Shown here: piece after piece, positions 6,685 through 13,080 of the stretch
Layout of the letters: every line of letters starts with the position of its first letter
Numbering within the stretch: the first letter of the stretch is position 1
Origin: Chloroflexota bacterium
GTDB lineage: Bacteria > Chloroflexota > Ktedonobacteria > Ktedonobacterales > Ktedonobacteraceae
Reading direction: 5' to 3'
DNA length: 20,031 nucleotides
Assembly (NCBI GenBank): GCA_902812455.1
Contig: CADDZH010000098.1
Span: forward strand, 1-20,031
Translations under genes and position numbers: made by a program
Notes under the pieces: model-generated
Databases searched by the model: none
Told to the model about the DNA's origin: nothing
What the model saw: the letters and a program-made list of their open reading frames with translations, nothing else

Positions 6685-7968
6685 GTGGAAGAAACAAGCA
6701 AGCGAAGCGTGTTACTCAACAGGCGGATCATCGTCGGTATCTGTGGGGGGATTGCATCATACAAAGCCGTTGACCTGGTCAGCAAGCTCCAACAGGCTGG
6801 CGCGCTGGTCGATGTGATCCTCACAGAGCATGCGGAAGATTTTGTGCGACCGCTGACATTCTCAACGATGAGCCACCGGCCTGTCTACAGCGACCTGTGG
6901 GAAGCTTCGGGGCAGGCGGCAGAGATGCATATTGCGTTAGCAGAGGCGGCGGAGATACTGGCGATTGTGCCGGCGACAGCCAATACGATCGCCAAGCTGG
7001 CTCACGGTATAGCCGATAATATGCTTACCGCCGTGGCGCTGGCAACGAAAGCTCCTCTCCTGTTGGCTCCCGCGATGTACAGCGATATGTATATGCACCC
7101 TGCGACGCAGGCAAATCTCGCGCTCTTACAGGCGCGTGGTGCAACGATCGTTGAGCCAGAAGTAGGACGGCTGGCCTCTGGAGCCATCGGCCCTGGTAGA
7201 TTGCCAGAGACGACAGTCTTGCTGGGCGCGATCAGCCAGGTGCTCGGTCGCAATGGCGATCTCGCCGGTCGCAAGGTGGTCGTCACCGCCGGTGGTACGC
7301 GGGAGCCTATCGATCCTGTACGCTATATCGGGAATCGCTCATCTGGCAAGATGGGCTTTGCCCTCGCGATCGAAGCGAGGGATCGTGGCGCTGAAGTTAT
7401 CTTGATCACCGGGCCGGTTGCCCTGGAAGCGCCTTACGGCATAGAGCTGCGGTGGGTCGAAACGGCCCTCGAGATGCGTGATGCGGTGCATGACGCCATT
7501 AAAGACGCGGATGTGCTCGTGATGAGCGCGGCTGTGGCGGATTTCCGCCCCGAGGCGCCCTTAGCGCACAAGTTGAAAAAGGATGGCAGCGGAGAGCAAG
7601 ACTTAGATGCTCAAGGTGGGTTTACCTTGCATCTGATACGTAATCCAGACATCTTGGGCGAACTCGCTAATGCTAACGTACCAGATGGGCAAGCAACAGG
7701 GAATGGTACGCGAAGAAAACGCCTTGTGCGTGTCGGCTTCGCCGCGGAAACCAATGACATCGTATCCTATGCGCAAAATAAGCTGGCGACTAAACGCTTA
7801 GACTTACTGGTTGCAAATGATGTCAGCCGCGCTGATAGCGGCTTTGGTACTGAAACCAATAAAGTTCTTATCTTTCATGCCACTGGTGGGATGGAAGACT
7901 TGCCTGTAATGCCCAAAACAGCCGTTGCCGCGGCCATTTGGGATCGGATCGTACCGCTCTTGACTTGA
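6685..7968 (+). CDS. coaBC: CoaBC: phosphopantothenoylcysteine decarboxylase / phosphopantothenate-cysteine ligase
   Basis: A 427-residue bifunctional enzyme of coenzyme A synthesis; it joins 4'-phosphopantothenate to cysteine and then decarboxylates the product. The N-terminal flavoprotein (CoaC) half, about 14-185, starts IIVGICGGIASYKAVDL, has the catalytic His82 (AEMHIALAEAA), PATAN (96-100) and APAMYSDMYMHPATQ (128-142). The C-terminal ligase (CoaB) half begins at about 193 with GRKVVVTAGGTREPIDPVR, NRSSGKMG (217-224), AAVADFRP (282-289), KLKK, RNPDIL and GFAAETN. The start is GTG at 6685, preceded by an AGGACGG ribosome binding site. In the E. coli enzyme the PAMN Asn and the ACGD Cys are catalytic; here they read Tyr132 and Ser165. 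Similar departures (PAMH, LTG) occur in actinobacterial CoaBC, so the enzyme is probably active but of the non-E. coli type. Confidence 0.95.
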   Translation: MEETSKRSVLLNRRIIVGICGGIASYKAVDLVSKLQQAGALVDVILTEHAEDFVRPLTFSTMSHRPVYSDLWEASGQAAEMHIALAEAAEILAIVPATANTIAKLAHGIADNMLTAVALATKAPLLLAPAMYSDMYMHPATQANLALLQARGATIVEPEVGRLASGAIGPGRLPETTVLLGAISQVLGRNGDLAGRKVVVTAGGTREPIDPVRYIGNRSSGKMGFALAIEARDRGAEVILITGPVALEAPYGIELRWVETALEMRDAVHDAIKDADVLVMSAAVADFRPEAPLAHKLKKDGSGEQDLDAQGGFTLHLIRNPDILGELANANVPDGQATGNGTRRKRLVRVGFAAETNDIVSYAQNKLATKRLDLLVANDVSRADSGFGTETNKVLIFHATGGMEDLPVMPKTAVAAAIWDRIVPLLT

Positions 7969-8073
7969 AATGAGGTGAGTGCGGTGGATGTTGGGAGGAT
8001 AGGAAGTGGCACTATGATGGGAGATTTTGTTTTAGAATTATTGAGTGCGAAGAGTACGCAGGAGGCATCGACT

Positions 8074-8481
8074 ATGGAACGTACTGCTAGCGCAGGCTTT
8101 GAAGGCATCGCTCAGATGCTGCTTGAACAAAAGAAATTGATGGATGCTCTGGAAGCTGAAAATCGCGAGTTGCGCCGCCAGCTTGCCGATCTGCGACGGG
8201 GCATTGGGATCGCTGTAGTCATCGAGGGAAAGACTATTCAACTGGCGACTGAAGGCACCTCTACCGCAATGAATTCATCGTCGTCGGGAGCGCTGCAGAG
8301 CCTGCAAAACCTACAGGGTACGCAATCCGGCATGGCTAGCACCACCGCTCCTCAACCCGCCAGTAACGGTTACTCACAAAGCAATCGTCCCACGGGCGCC
8401 CAGCAAACGGTGAATTTGAACAGCGAGAAGCGTGATAATAGCACCACTCGCAGTCCTCTCGCCGATAGCTTTGTGCTGTAA
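8074..8481 (+). CDS. hypothetical coiled-coil protein
   Basis: Not recognised. With the ATG at 8074 the protein has 135 residues. That start has a perfect AGGAGG 8 nt upstream (8060-8065). The frame is also open further upstream, with possible starts at ATG 8014 (AGGAAG 7 nt before it) and GTG 7975, only 6 bp after coaBC, which would give up to 168 residues. Residues 12-43 are strongly amphipathic (LLEQKKLMDALEAENRELRR, then QLADLRR) and should form a short coiled coil. A short patch GIGIAVVIEGKTIQLATEG follows, then a disordered tail rich in Ser, Asn, Gln and Thr. No signal peptide or membrane segment. Cotranscription with coaBC is likely from the spacing. The function is unknown; a small scaffold or oligomerisation module is only a guess. 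Confidence 0.65.
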   Translation: MERTASAGFEGIAQMLLEQKKLMDALEAENRELRRQLADLRRGIGIAVVIEGKTIQLATEGTSTAMNSSSSGALQSLQNLQGTQSGMASTTAPQPASNGYSQSNRPTGAQQTVNLNSEKRDNSTTRSPLADSFVL

Positions 8482-8493
8482 CATTCAACCCCC

Positions 8494-8522
8494 TTGTATC
8501 TCCATCGTAATACTGGTATTAT
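8494..8522 (+). promoter_or_regulatory. promoter with extended -10 for the AIM24 gene
   Basis: TTGTAT (8494-8499), a 17-bp spacer, then TATTAT (8517-8522) preceded by TGG, an extended -10 element. Transcription should start near 8529, giving a leader of about 94 nt that opens with a strong hairpin. The same CTGGTATTRT string occurs before trmD. Confidence 0.5.
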
Positions 8523-8532
8523 CTGGCAAGGA

Positions 8533-8555
8533 TGTGCTTCAGTTTTTGAAGCACA
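8533..8555 (+). other. perfect 9-bp hairpin at the 5' end of the AIM24 transcript
   Basis: TGTGCTTCA (8533-8541), loop GTTTT, TGAAGCACA (8547-8555): an exact inverted repeat starting about 4 nt after the predicted transcription start. No T-run follows the right arm, so termination is unlikely. It could protect the mRNA 5' end or, as DNA, be an operator for a dimeric repressor. Confidence 0.5.
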
Positions 8556-8622
8556 GCGTAGCCGTCATCTGCCCATTGTCAGGGAAAAGATAGGCGGCAC
8601 ACACGATGAAGGAGGTTCAACC

Positions 8623-9636
8623 ATGATTTGTCCGCGTTGTCAGAGCCAGGTAGCTGATGGAGTCAAGTTTTGTCCTACGTGCGGTTACCCTCTGCAGGCA
8701 GGTCAGACTCCCCCGCCGCCGCAGCCGCAGCCACCACCGCCCCAGCAGCAACCGCAGAGCCAGTACGGGCCGCCGCCGGGAGGCCCTCCCCAGGGCGTGT
8801 ACAGGCCCCCAGGCGAGTATGAGGAATACGCCAACAGTATGTTCGGTAATGCCGTGCCAAAAGCGGAACTGCATAACCCCAAAGGCCCTCTCCGTGTCGC
8901 CGATATGACCATCTCTATCGATGGCGAGCTTGTGCCCGTCGTAGATATTATGCTGGGAAACCAGCTCCCAATCTACTTCGAGCACCACATCCTGCTCTGG
9001 AAACATCCAGGTGTGCAGATCGGCTTCCGTTCAATGAAAGGTGCAGCAAGACGATTCTTTGCCGGCCTGCAGGTGTTTCTCACCGAAGCGCAAGGCCCTG
9101 GCAATATCGCACTTTCTCGCGACTCAGTGGGCCAGATCGTGGCATTGCGCCTGCAGCCAGGGCAGATGGTTGAGGTACGCGAGCATCAATTCCTCGTCGC
9201 GACCGGCAATGTCGATTACGGGTTTACCTTTGTCAATAGCGCTGCCAATATTCTCTTCAGCCGCACCGGCCTCTTTATTGACCAGTTTACGTGTCGCGGT
9301 GGCGAAGGTATGGTCTTGCTGCATGGCTATGGCAACGTCTTTGAGAAGATGCTTGGACCGGGAGAAACGCTGGATGTTGAGCCGGGCGCCTGGCTATGGA
9401 AGGATCCCTCGGTACAGATGAACGTCACGACGGTAGCCGGCTCACAGCGTGGAGGCGGTGGCATCCTGGGAGCCATTGGCGGTCTTGTAGCCGGAGCCTC
9501 GTTCGTGTTGAACCGCTTCACGGGGCCGGGACGCATCGGTATTCAATCCATGTCCTACCATCCGCCAACGCCGGAGGGAGCCCAGCAGGCCGGTGGTCAG
9601 GGGAACCTGGATATAGGGCAGTTCTTCAGCTCCTGA
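8623..9636 (+). CDS. zinc-ribbon protein with AIM24 domain
   Basis: A 337-residue protein. The ATG at 8623 has AAGGAGG six to seven nt upstream; the open frame extends further 5' but through the promoter and leader hairpin, so that part is not coding. Residues 3-20 form a zinc ribbon with CPRC and CPTC pairs. Residues 28-65 are a low-complexity Pro/Gln linker (PPPPQPQPPPPQQQ and PPPGGPP). From about 85 to 330 comes an AIM24-type beta-rich domain: strands such as FFAGLQVFLTEAQGPGNIAL and GQMVEVREHQFLVATGNVDY, and a glycine-rich segment GGGGILGAIGGLVAGASF near 283-300 leading to GPGRIGIQS. AIM24 is named from a yeast mitochondrial protein, while the bacterial members have no settled function. 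No signal peptide, so cytosolic or peripheral membrane. It has its own promoter. Confidence 0.85.
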   Translation: MICPRCQSQVADGVKFCPTCGYPLQAGQTPPPPQPQPPPPQQQPQSQYGPPPGGPPQGVYRPPGEYEEYANSMFGNAVPKAELHNPKGPLRVADMTISIDGELVPVVDIMLGNQLPIYFEHHILLWKHPGVQIGFRSMKGAARRFFAGLQVFLTEAQGPGNIALSRDSVGQIVALRLQPGQMVEVREHQFLVATGNVDYGFTFVNSAANILFSRTGLFIDQFTCRGGEGMVLLHGYGNVFEKMLGPGETLDVEPGAWLWKDPSVQMNVTTVAGSQRGGGGILGAIGGLVAGASFVLNRFTGPGRIGIQSMSYHPPTPEGAQQAGGQGNLDIGQFFSS

Positions 9637-9642
9637 CAGTCA

Positions 9643-9687
9643 TAGGGGCGCGATTGATCTGTCGTAGGGGCCCGATTTATCGCGCCC
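9643..9687 (+). repeat. GTAG-headed palindromic repeat, two tandem units (one degraded)
   Basis: A first unit, ATAGGGGCGCGATTGATC, is degraded; the second (9664-9687) reads GTAGGGG then CCCGATTTATCGCGCCC. The implied ancestral core GGGCGCGATTTATCGCGCCC is a perfect palindrome with a tiny loop, headed by GTAG. Related copies are at 15540 and 19758. It lies just after the AIM24 stop codon, a typical place for REP-type repeats. Confidence 0.7.
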
Positions 9688-9723
9688 AAATAGGCATCAA
9701 GCGAACGAAAAGTGCATTGGAGG

Positions 9724-9778
9724 CCGTAGGGGCGAGGGTGGATGAAGGGAGGTAGGGTGGGCCTTTATGGTCGCCCGC
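9724..9778 (+). repeat. left inverted end of the RAYT-remnant element
   Basis: It starts CCGTAGGGGCGAGGGTGGA and ends GGTGGGCCTTTATGGTCGCC-CGC. It matches the reverse complement of 10103-10156 except for a short stretch in the middle (9743-9754). The GTAG head is shared with the dispersed palindromic repeats of the window. Confidence 0.8.
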
Positions 9779-9809
9779 TCTGGATGGGTCGCGAGAGCAA
9801 GATAGCCCT

Positions 9810-10178
9810 GATCATGTGCATGGCATTCTCTGGCTGGATGGCAGCGTCAAGAATGCTCCAACCTTGGGCCAGGTGGTTGGGGCGTTGAAAGCGTGGATGA
9901 GCATTGTGTGGCGCAAGTATCAGAAAGAGGCAAAGCAACCCTGCCTCAGGCATCTCTGGCAAAGAGATTATTATGAGCACGTGATTCGCAATGAGGACGA
10001 TTTGCAGCGGACACGTGAATATATCGTGAACAATCAAGGCCTTGTTGAGACAGCAACAGCGAGACGCAGAGGTCAAGCGAGCGAGGAGACAAAGCGCGGG
10101 CGGCGGGCGACCATAAAGGCCCACCCATCCACTCCGCTCCACCCTCGCCCCTACGGTCATCGCCATTGGTTTCGTTAG
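9810..10178 (+). pseudogene. REP-associated tyrosine transposase (Y1, IS200-like), truncated remnant
   Basis: The frame contains DHVHGILWLDG, with the HVH pair that coordinates metal in HUH nucleases, then TLGQVVGALKAWMSIVWRKY and LWQRDYYEHVIRNEDDLQ followed by RTREYIVNNQ, a run diagnostic of the C-terminal half of REP-associated transposases. The tyrosine in REYIVNNQ is at the expected position of the catalytic nucleophile, although I place it by memory of the family. The N-terminal strand(s) before the HUH motif are missing: upstream the frame runs straight into the left inverted end and meets a stop at 9753. Downstream it reads through the right inverted end to a stop at 10176-10178. Full-length relatives are roughly 150-200 residues or more. 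It is judged non-functional. Confidence 0.75.
10103..10156 (-). repeat. right inverted end of the RAYT-remnant element
   Basis: Reverse complement of the left end at 9724-9778, with GTAGGGGC at its outer edge read on the minus strand. Both ends face inward, as expected for a hairpin-bounded element. Confidence 0.8.
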
Positions 10179-10211
10179 GTTGATGCATATTAAGGCCAAT
10201 AAATCTCGCCC

Positions 10212-10859
10212 TTAAGATTCTTTGTTTTTCTCCCGGTTGATGCGCAGGATTTTGAGCATGTACTGTTCTGAGTTCAAATAGTACGGGTTGCGCTTGATAT
10301 ACTTGCCCACTACCGAAATAGGGTGCAGTTTGAGCAATTCCACGACCAGGCTGGGGAGCAACTTGCTGTGATCGTAGTGCATCAGCGCAATGATAGGGGC
10401 GTTCTGGAAGGTAAATACGGCATCCGACGCTGCTTCATACTTCAGAATCTGTTCGGGCGTGGCAATATCTTTGGTGAGCCATGTCATGTCTATCGAAATA
10501 CGTACTGCCCGCCAACCTTCGCGTAATGCCTGGGCGATAAAGGTCTGGTGAGAAGAGAGCAGGAAATAGGGATCAAAGCGCTTGCCGCCGTTGGTCAGGA
10601 ACATTTCTCGCTCTTGATACAGGACCAACTGGCCCGATTCGATCAACTCGTCTACGTTTACCTGCAGCTTTTGCAGTTCCTCACGCAGCTCCTTCACCTG
10701 GGCGGGAGCTGCCGCGAAGAGGCATTTCTCAGAGCGGGAAAGCCCAACCTTCATCAGCCGGGCCGTGACGCCAGGAATTTCTGTCACCTTACTATAAAGC
10801 TGGCAGATATGCGAGCCAGGAGGTATACGTTCACTTTTGCCTTCAACGCTTAGATCCAT
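10212..10859 (-). CDS. MEDS-domain protein (DcmR-type sensory domain)
   Basis: A 215-residue protein made almost entirely of one MEDS domain. Diagnostic parts are IPPGSHICQLYSKVTEI (12-28), KVGLSRSEKCLFAAAPAQVK (37-56), LIESGQLVLYQEREMFLTNG (75-94), REGWRAVRISIDMTWL (about 133-148), then IIALMHYDHSKL and LLKLHPISVVGKYIKRNPYY. In the family this domain (methanogen/methylotroph DcmR sensory) usually feeds a histidine kinase or an anti-sigma-type output; here no output domain is attached. It may therefore act through protein-protein contact with a partner encoded elsewhere. It is cytosolic. GGAG lies about 6 nt before the ATG, and the first 17 bp overlap the end of the small membrane protein gene, so translation is probably coupled. 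Confidence 0.85.
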   Translation of the reverse strand: MDLSVEGKSERIPPGSHICQLYSKVTEIPGVTARLMKVGLSRSEKCLFAAAPAQVKELREELQKLQVNVDELIESGQLVLYQEREMFLTNGGKRFDPYFLLSSHQTFIAQALREGWRAVRISIDMTWLTKDIATPEQILKYEAASDAVFTFQNAPIIALMHYDHSKLLPSLVVELLKLHPISVVGKYIKRNPYYLNSEQYMLKILRINREKNKES

Positions 10860-11187
10860 ATCTCACTCCACTTGTATTGCTAGCCCCGGTAGCTTCCTTC
10901 GCCTGCCGGATGCGGGCTAACCAGTTATTGGTTATCACTATGAGAACGCCCAGGCTACCGAAGATGAAGACACCTGACAGTAATGTGAACAGAAAGAAGT
11001 AACCTATCTCTTGCGAGGGAAATGCAAAGAGAGTTGCCAGAGTTGCTGAACAGCATGCCATGAGAAGAGGAACAATAACCACCCAGGCAAGCAAAACCCG
11101 CGCACTCTGTTTCAATGTCAGCGCTTTATCCCCCCTGTATGGAAACAGTAAACGGCGCAACAGCCCGTGACCTGGTCGTCTTTGCAT
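10843..11187 (-). CDS. small two-helix membrane protein
   Basis: Not assigned to a family. The 114 residues contain a basic N-terminus (RRPGHGLLRRLLFPYRGDK), two strong hydrophobic helices at about 29-55 and 62-86, and a basic C-terminal tail after NNWLARIRQAKE. Both ends are positively charged, predicting that they lie in the cytoplasm with a short outside loop. The gene starts 4 bp after the Nudix stop codon and overlaps the MEDS gene by 17 bp, which supports its reality as the middle gene of a three-gene operon. It could anchor one of its neighbours to the membrane, but nothing in the sequence proves this. Confidence 0.7.
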   Translation of the reverse strand: MQRRPGHGLLRRLLFPYRGDKALTLKQSARVLLAWVVIVPLLMACCSATLATLFAFPSQEIGYFFLFTLLSGVFIFGSLGVLIVITNNWLARIRQAKEATGASNTSGVRYGSKR

Positions 11188-11191
11188 AGAG

Positions 11192-11746
11192 CTATTTCTG
11201 TTCCTCTCTGCATCGCTGATCTAACCATCGTTGCAAGACTTCTGCCGCCTGCCCCAGAATCTGTACTTCGTTCGCATAGGTCAGGCGCCGGTATGCTTCA
11301 GATAAGGGAAACCATTGTACCTGGTCGTATTCGTGATCATGTAGCGCTATATCACCGCCAATGGCTTCAAAAAGAAAGTGCCGTACTTGCTTCTGGTAGC
11401 GTATATGGTCACGCACAAAGGTGTAGGAGATAGAACCTATATAGGAAATCAAGCGCACTTTTAGGCCCGTTTCCTCCTCTACCTCGCGCACTGCTACCTG
11501 TTCGATTGTTTCACCGGAGCGAGGCGTTCCTTTGGGTAATACCCAGATGCCTGCCTGGCTTCGCCCCACCAGGGCAACTTCTACCCCAGCGGCATCTTTC
11601 GTCACAGGTATCTTCCTGGGTATTCCCTGCTGTTTTGCGTCCTGCCTGTTAGCTCTATTGCTGTTTTGCTCCGAAGAGGTTGGCGGAACAAGGCGAAAGA
11701 CTACTCCCCCCGCTGAATAAGCCCGCACTGTTCGATATCGCTCCAT
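11192..11746 (-). CDS. Nudix hydrolase
   Basis: A 184-residue protein with an intact Nudix box, G73-x5-E79-x7-REVEEETGL ending at residue 95, which matches the GX5EX7REUXEEXGU consensus at every fixed position. Upstream, SAGGVVFRL (11-19) and GIWVLPKG (66-73) are the usual preceding strands. A hydrophilic insert of about 30 residues (24-53, rich in Gln, Asn and Lys) separates the first two strands and is longer than in MutT-size members. The family hydrolyses nucleoside diphosphates linked to another group, X, using Mg2+; the substrate is not predictable here, although diadenosine polyphosphate hydrolases often show the VLPKGTPRSGE pattern. It leads the operon with the small membrane and MEDS proteins. 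Confidence 0.92.
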   Translation of the reverse strand: MERYRTVRAYSAGGVVFRLVPPTSSEQNSNRANRQDAKQQGIPRKIPVTKDAAGVEVALVGRSQAGIWVLPKGTPRSGETIEQVAVREVEEETGLKVRLISYIGSISYTFVRDHIRYQKQVRHFLFEAIGGDIALHDHEYDQVQWFPLSEAYRRLTYANEVQILGQAAEVLQRWLDQRCREEQK

Positions 11747-11796
11747 TGCCTCGTTCCCTCTACACCCTCTCTATGCATACCTGCACCTCGCTCGCT

Positions 11797-11834
11797 AAAG
11801 AATGTGGCGCGACTCTGTCCGGTCGCGCCGCACA
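11797..11834 (-). terminator. probable rho-independent terminator of the UroD-family gene
   Basis: On the minus strand, a stem built from GTCGCGCC-type arms (11803-11813 with 11822-11834, one 2-nt bulge) is followed by TTCTTT (11802-11797). It lies between the UroD-family stop and the Nudix start, in the 156-bp gap, which otherwise shows nothing. Confidence 0.55.
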
Positions 11835-11902
11835 TGATTGACTGTATTCATCTCATCTAGCTCTGTCCAAAAAGTATAGCGAACGCAGTACCACGTGTCA
11901 AG

Positions 11903-12892
11903 TTAAAGCAGCGCCTGGCGAATTGCTTCCAGGTTCCTTGCCGGCGTTTCAGGGGGAATAGAACAGCCAGGTGCCAGCAGAAAATGCCTTCCGCCTGTCA
12001 GCTCTATCGCTCTCTCTACTTCCTCCTGTACTTCTTGAGGCGTCCCATTCTTCAGCGTTGTCTTCTGCTGTATGCCGCCCATGACCGCTTTGCCCGAACG
12101 CTTCTTGCCTTCACCCAGATCAGGATTCCCTTCCGCCCAGGCATCCCAGTTGATGGCCTGTACCGGGTAAGAGGAAAGCTGATCAAAGTAGATGTGCGAG
12201 CCACAATTATGTAGGATATTAAACTTTCCCCGGCTCTTGATCGAATCCAGGAATTCGAGATCGTATTGCTCGCCAAACTCACTATACTGGTCTGGCGTCA
12301 GCATACTTTCACTGGCCCATCCATTAGTTGCATAGAAAATGCCGCTTGCTCCCTCTTCCAGACAGGCAATGGCATACGCCGTAAACGTCTCGGTAATCGT
12401 ACGCAGTGCCGCGTGCATCGCATTGCGGTCTTCGCGAATAGTATGAAGAACCGGCTCAGCTTTATTGCCAGCCAGGTATTTTGCCACGCCTAACGGGCAG
12501 AAAATGGTCTGGACGAAGTAGGCTTCAAAGCCAATGGCATGATTGATGAGCTGCAAAGCGCGCAGCATGTCGCCGAGCACACCTTGATCCGGTTCCAAAG
12601 GACGCAGCCGCTTCCAGTCCGAGGCGCTTTTAATAGGGCTATCTTCAAAAATTGGGCCTTTGTAGGGATCGCCGGACGGCCGTACTTTGACTCCCCAGTC
12701 CTCAACGTGGTAGCTGGCACGTGGGTTGACCTTCATGTAGTCCCAGTCGTAGCGTGTGAAGTTCTCAAGCATGGATTCCGCGTGCGATTGCACGCCCCAT
12801 TCCCGCACATAGTCATGGCCCCACATGCTTGCAGGGATACGATCAACCCTATCGCCGCGTAGTGCAGCATCGACACGTTCCTTTTTATTCAC
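11903..12892 (-). CDS. uroporphyrinogen decarboxylase-family protein, probably a corrinoid/cobalamin-type methyltransferase
   Basis: A 329-residue TIM-barrel protein of the UroD superfamily. It opens KKERVDAALRGDRVDRIPAS, typical of the family, and closes GGRHFLLAPGCSIPPETP followed by ARNLEAIRQAL. H228 and C230 (LHNCGSH) plus C310 (APGCSIP) form the H-x-C ... C pattern that binds zinc and activates a thiol in MtaA/MtbA-type methyltransferases; true HemE enzymes lack it. HemE's RQAGR-type N-terminal motif is absent. So it is more likely a methyl transfer enzyme (to or from a corrinoid protein or a thiol) than a haem synthesis enzyme. No corrinoid protein gene is near. The start is GTG with GGGAG about 5 nt upstream. 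It is on its own, with a terminator after it. Confidence 0.85.
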   Translation of the reverse strand: MNKKERVDAALRGDRVDRIPASMWGHDYVREWGVQSHAESMLENFTRYDWDYMKVNPRASYHVEDWGVKVRPSGDPYKGPIFEDSPIKSASDWKRLRPLEPDQGVLGDMLRALQLINHAIGFEAYFVQTIFCPLGVAKYLAGNKAEPVLHTIREDRNAMHAALRTITETFTAYAIACLEEGASGIFYATNGWASESMLTPDQYSEFGEQYDLEFLDSIKSRGKFNILHNCGSHIYFDQLSSYPVQAINWDAWAEGNPDLGEGKKRSGKAVMGGIQQKTTLKNGTPQEVQEEVERAIELTGGRHFLLAPGCSIPPETPARNLEAIRQALL

Positions 12893-12914
12893 GTTACTCC
12901 CTTCCCTTTCTCTA

Positions 12915-13048
12915 TCATATCAAATCCGTTTAGATAGTAGATAAAATTTGGGTCCCCTACACACGGTCCGGCAGACCGTGTTCCCCAAACCCCGGCAGGA
13001 GGGCCTGCACCTCCCGCTTTGATCACCATTCAAACGGATCTGATATCA
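12915..13048. repeat. MITE-like element, about 134 bp, with 24-bp terminal inverted repeats
   Basis: The ends (12915-12938 and 13025-13048) are inverted copies matching at 19 of 24 positions, sharing ATATCA and ATCCGTTT. Inside are two hairpins: ACACGGTC (12961-12968) with GACCGTGT (12974-12981), and GCAGG (12995-12999) with CCTGC (13004-13008). It has no open frame of note and fills the 188-bp gap between the UroD-family gene and the response regulator. No clear target duplication was seen. Confidence 0.5.
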
Positions 13049-13080
13049 GGTGTACGATCAATGAATATCATCACCGGCTC

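Larger units (their letters stand above)
9724..10156. mobile_element. RAYT/IS200-like element, internally deleted, with about 54-bp inverted ends
   Basis: A 433-bp unit fills most of the 575-bp gap between the AIM24 and MEDS genes. Its two ends are imperfect inverted repeats (9724-9778 and 10103-10156), each beginning with CCGTAGGGGCGAGGGTGGA at the outer edge and ending with GGTGGGCCTTTATGGTCGCC on the inner side. Between them is the C-terminal half of a Y1 transposase of the REP-associated type. The N-terminal part of the transposase is missing, so the unit cannot move by itself. GTAG tetranucleotides at the foot of hairpins are what RAYT proteins recognise in enterobacterial REP systems; the same tetranucleotide heads both ends here. 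Confidence 0.75.

Noticed and set aside
8533..8555. Reading the inverted repeat before the AIM24 gene as a terminator of the coiled-coil gene.
   Set aside because: No T-run follows it on the plus strand and it lies downstream of a well-formed promoter.
8494..8622. 43-residue extension of the AIM24 protein upstream of 8623.
   Set aside because: The extension crosses the promoter and leader hairpin, and AAGGAGG lies right before 8623, where the zinc ribbon starts.
9765..10199. Minus-strand frame of 144 codons across the transposase remnant.
   Set aside because: It runs through both inverted ends, and the plus-strand frame has recognisable transposase motifs.
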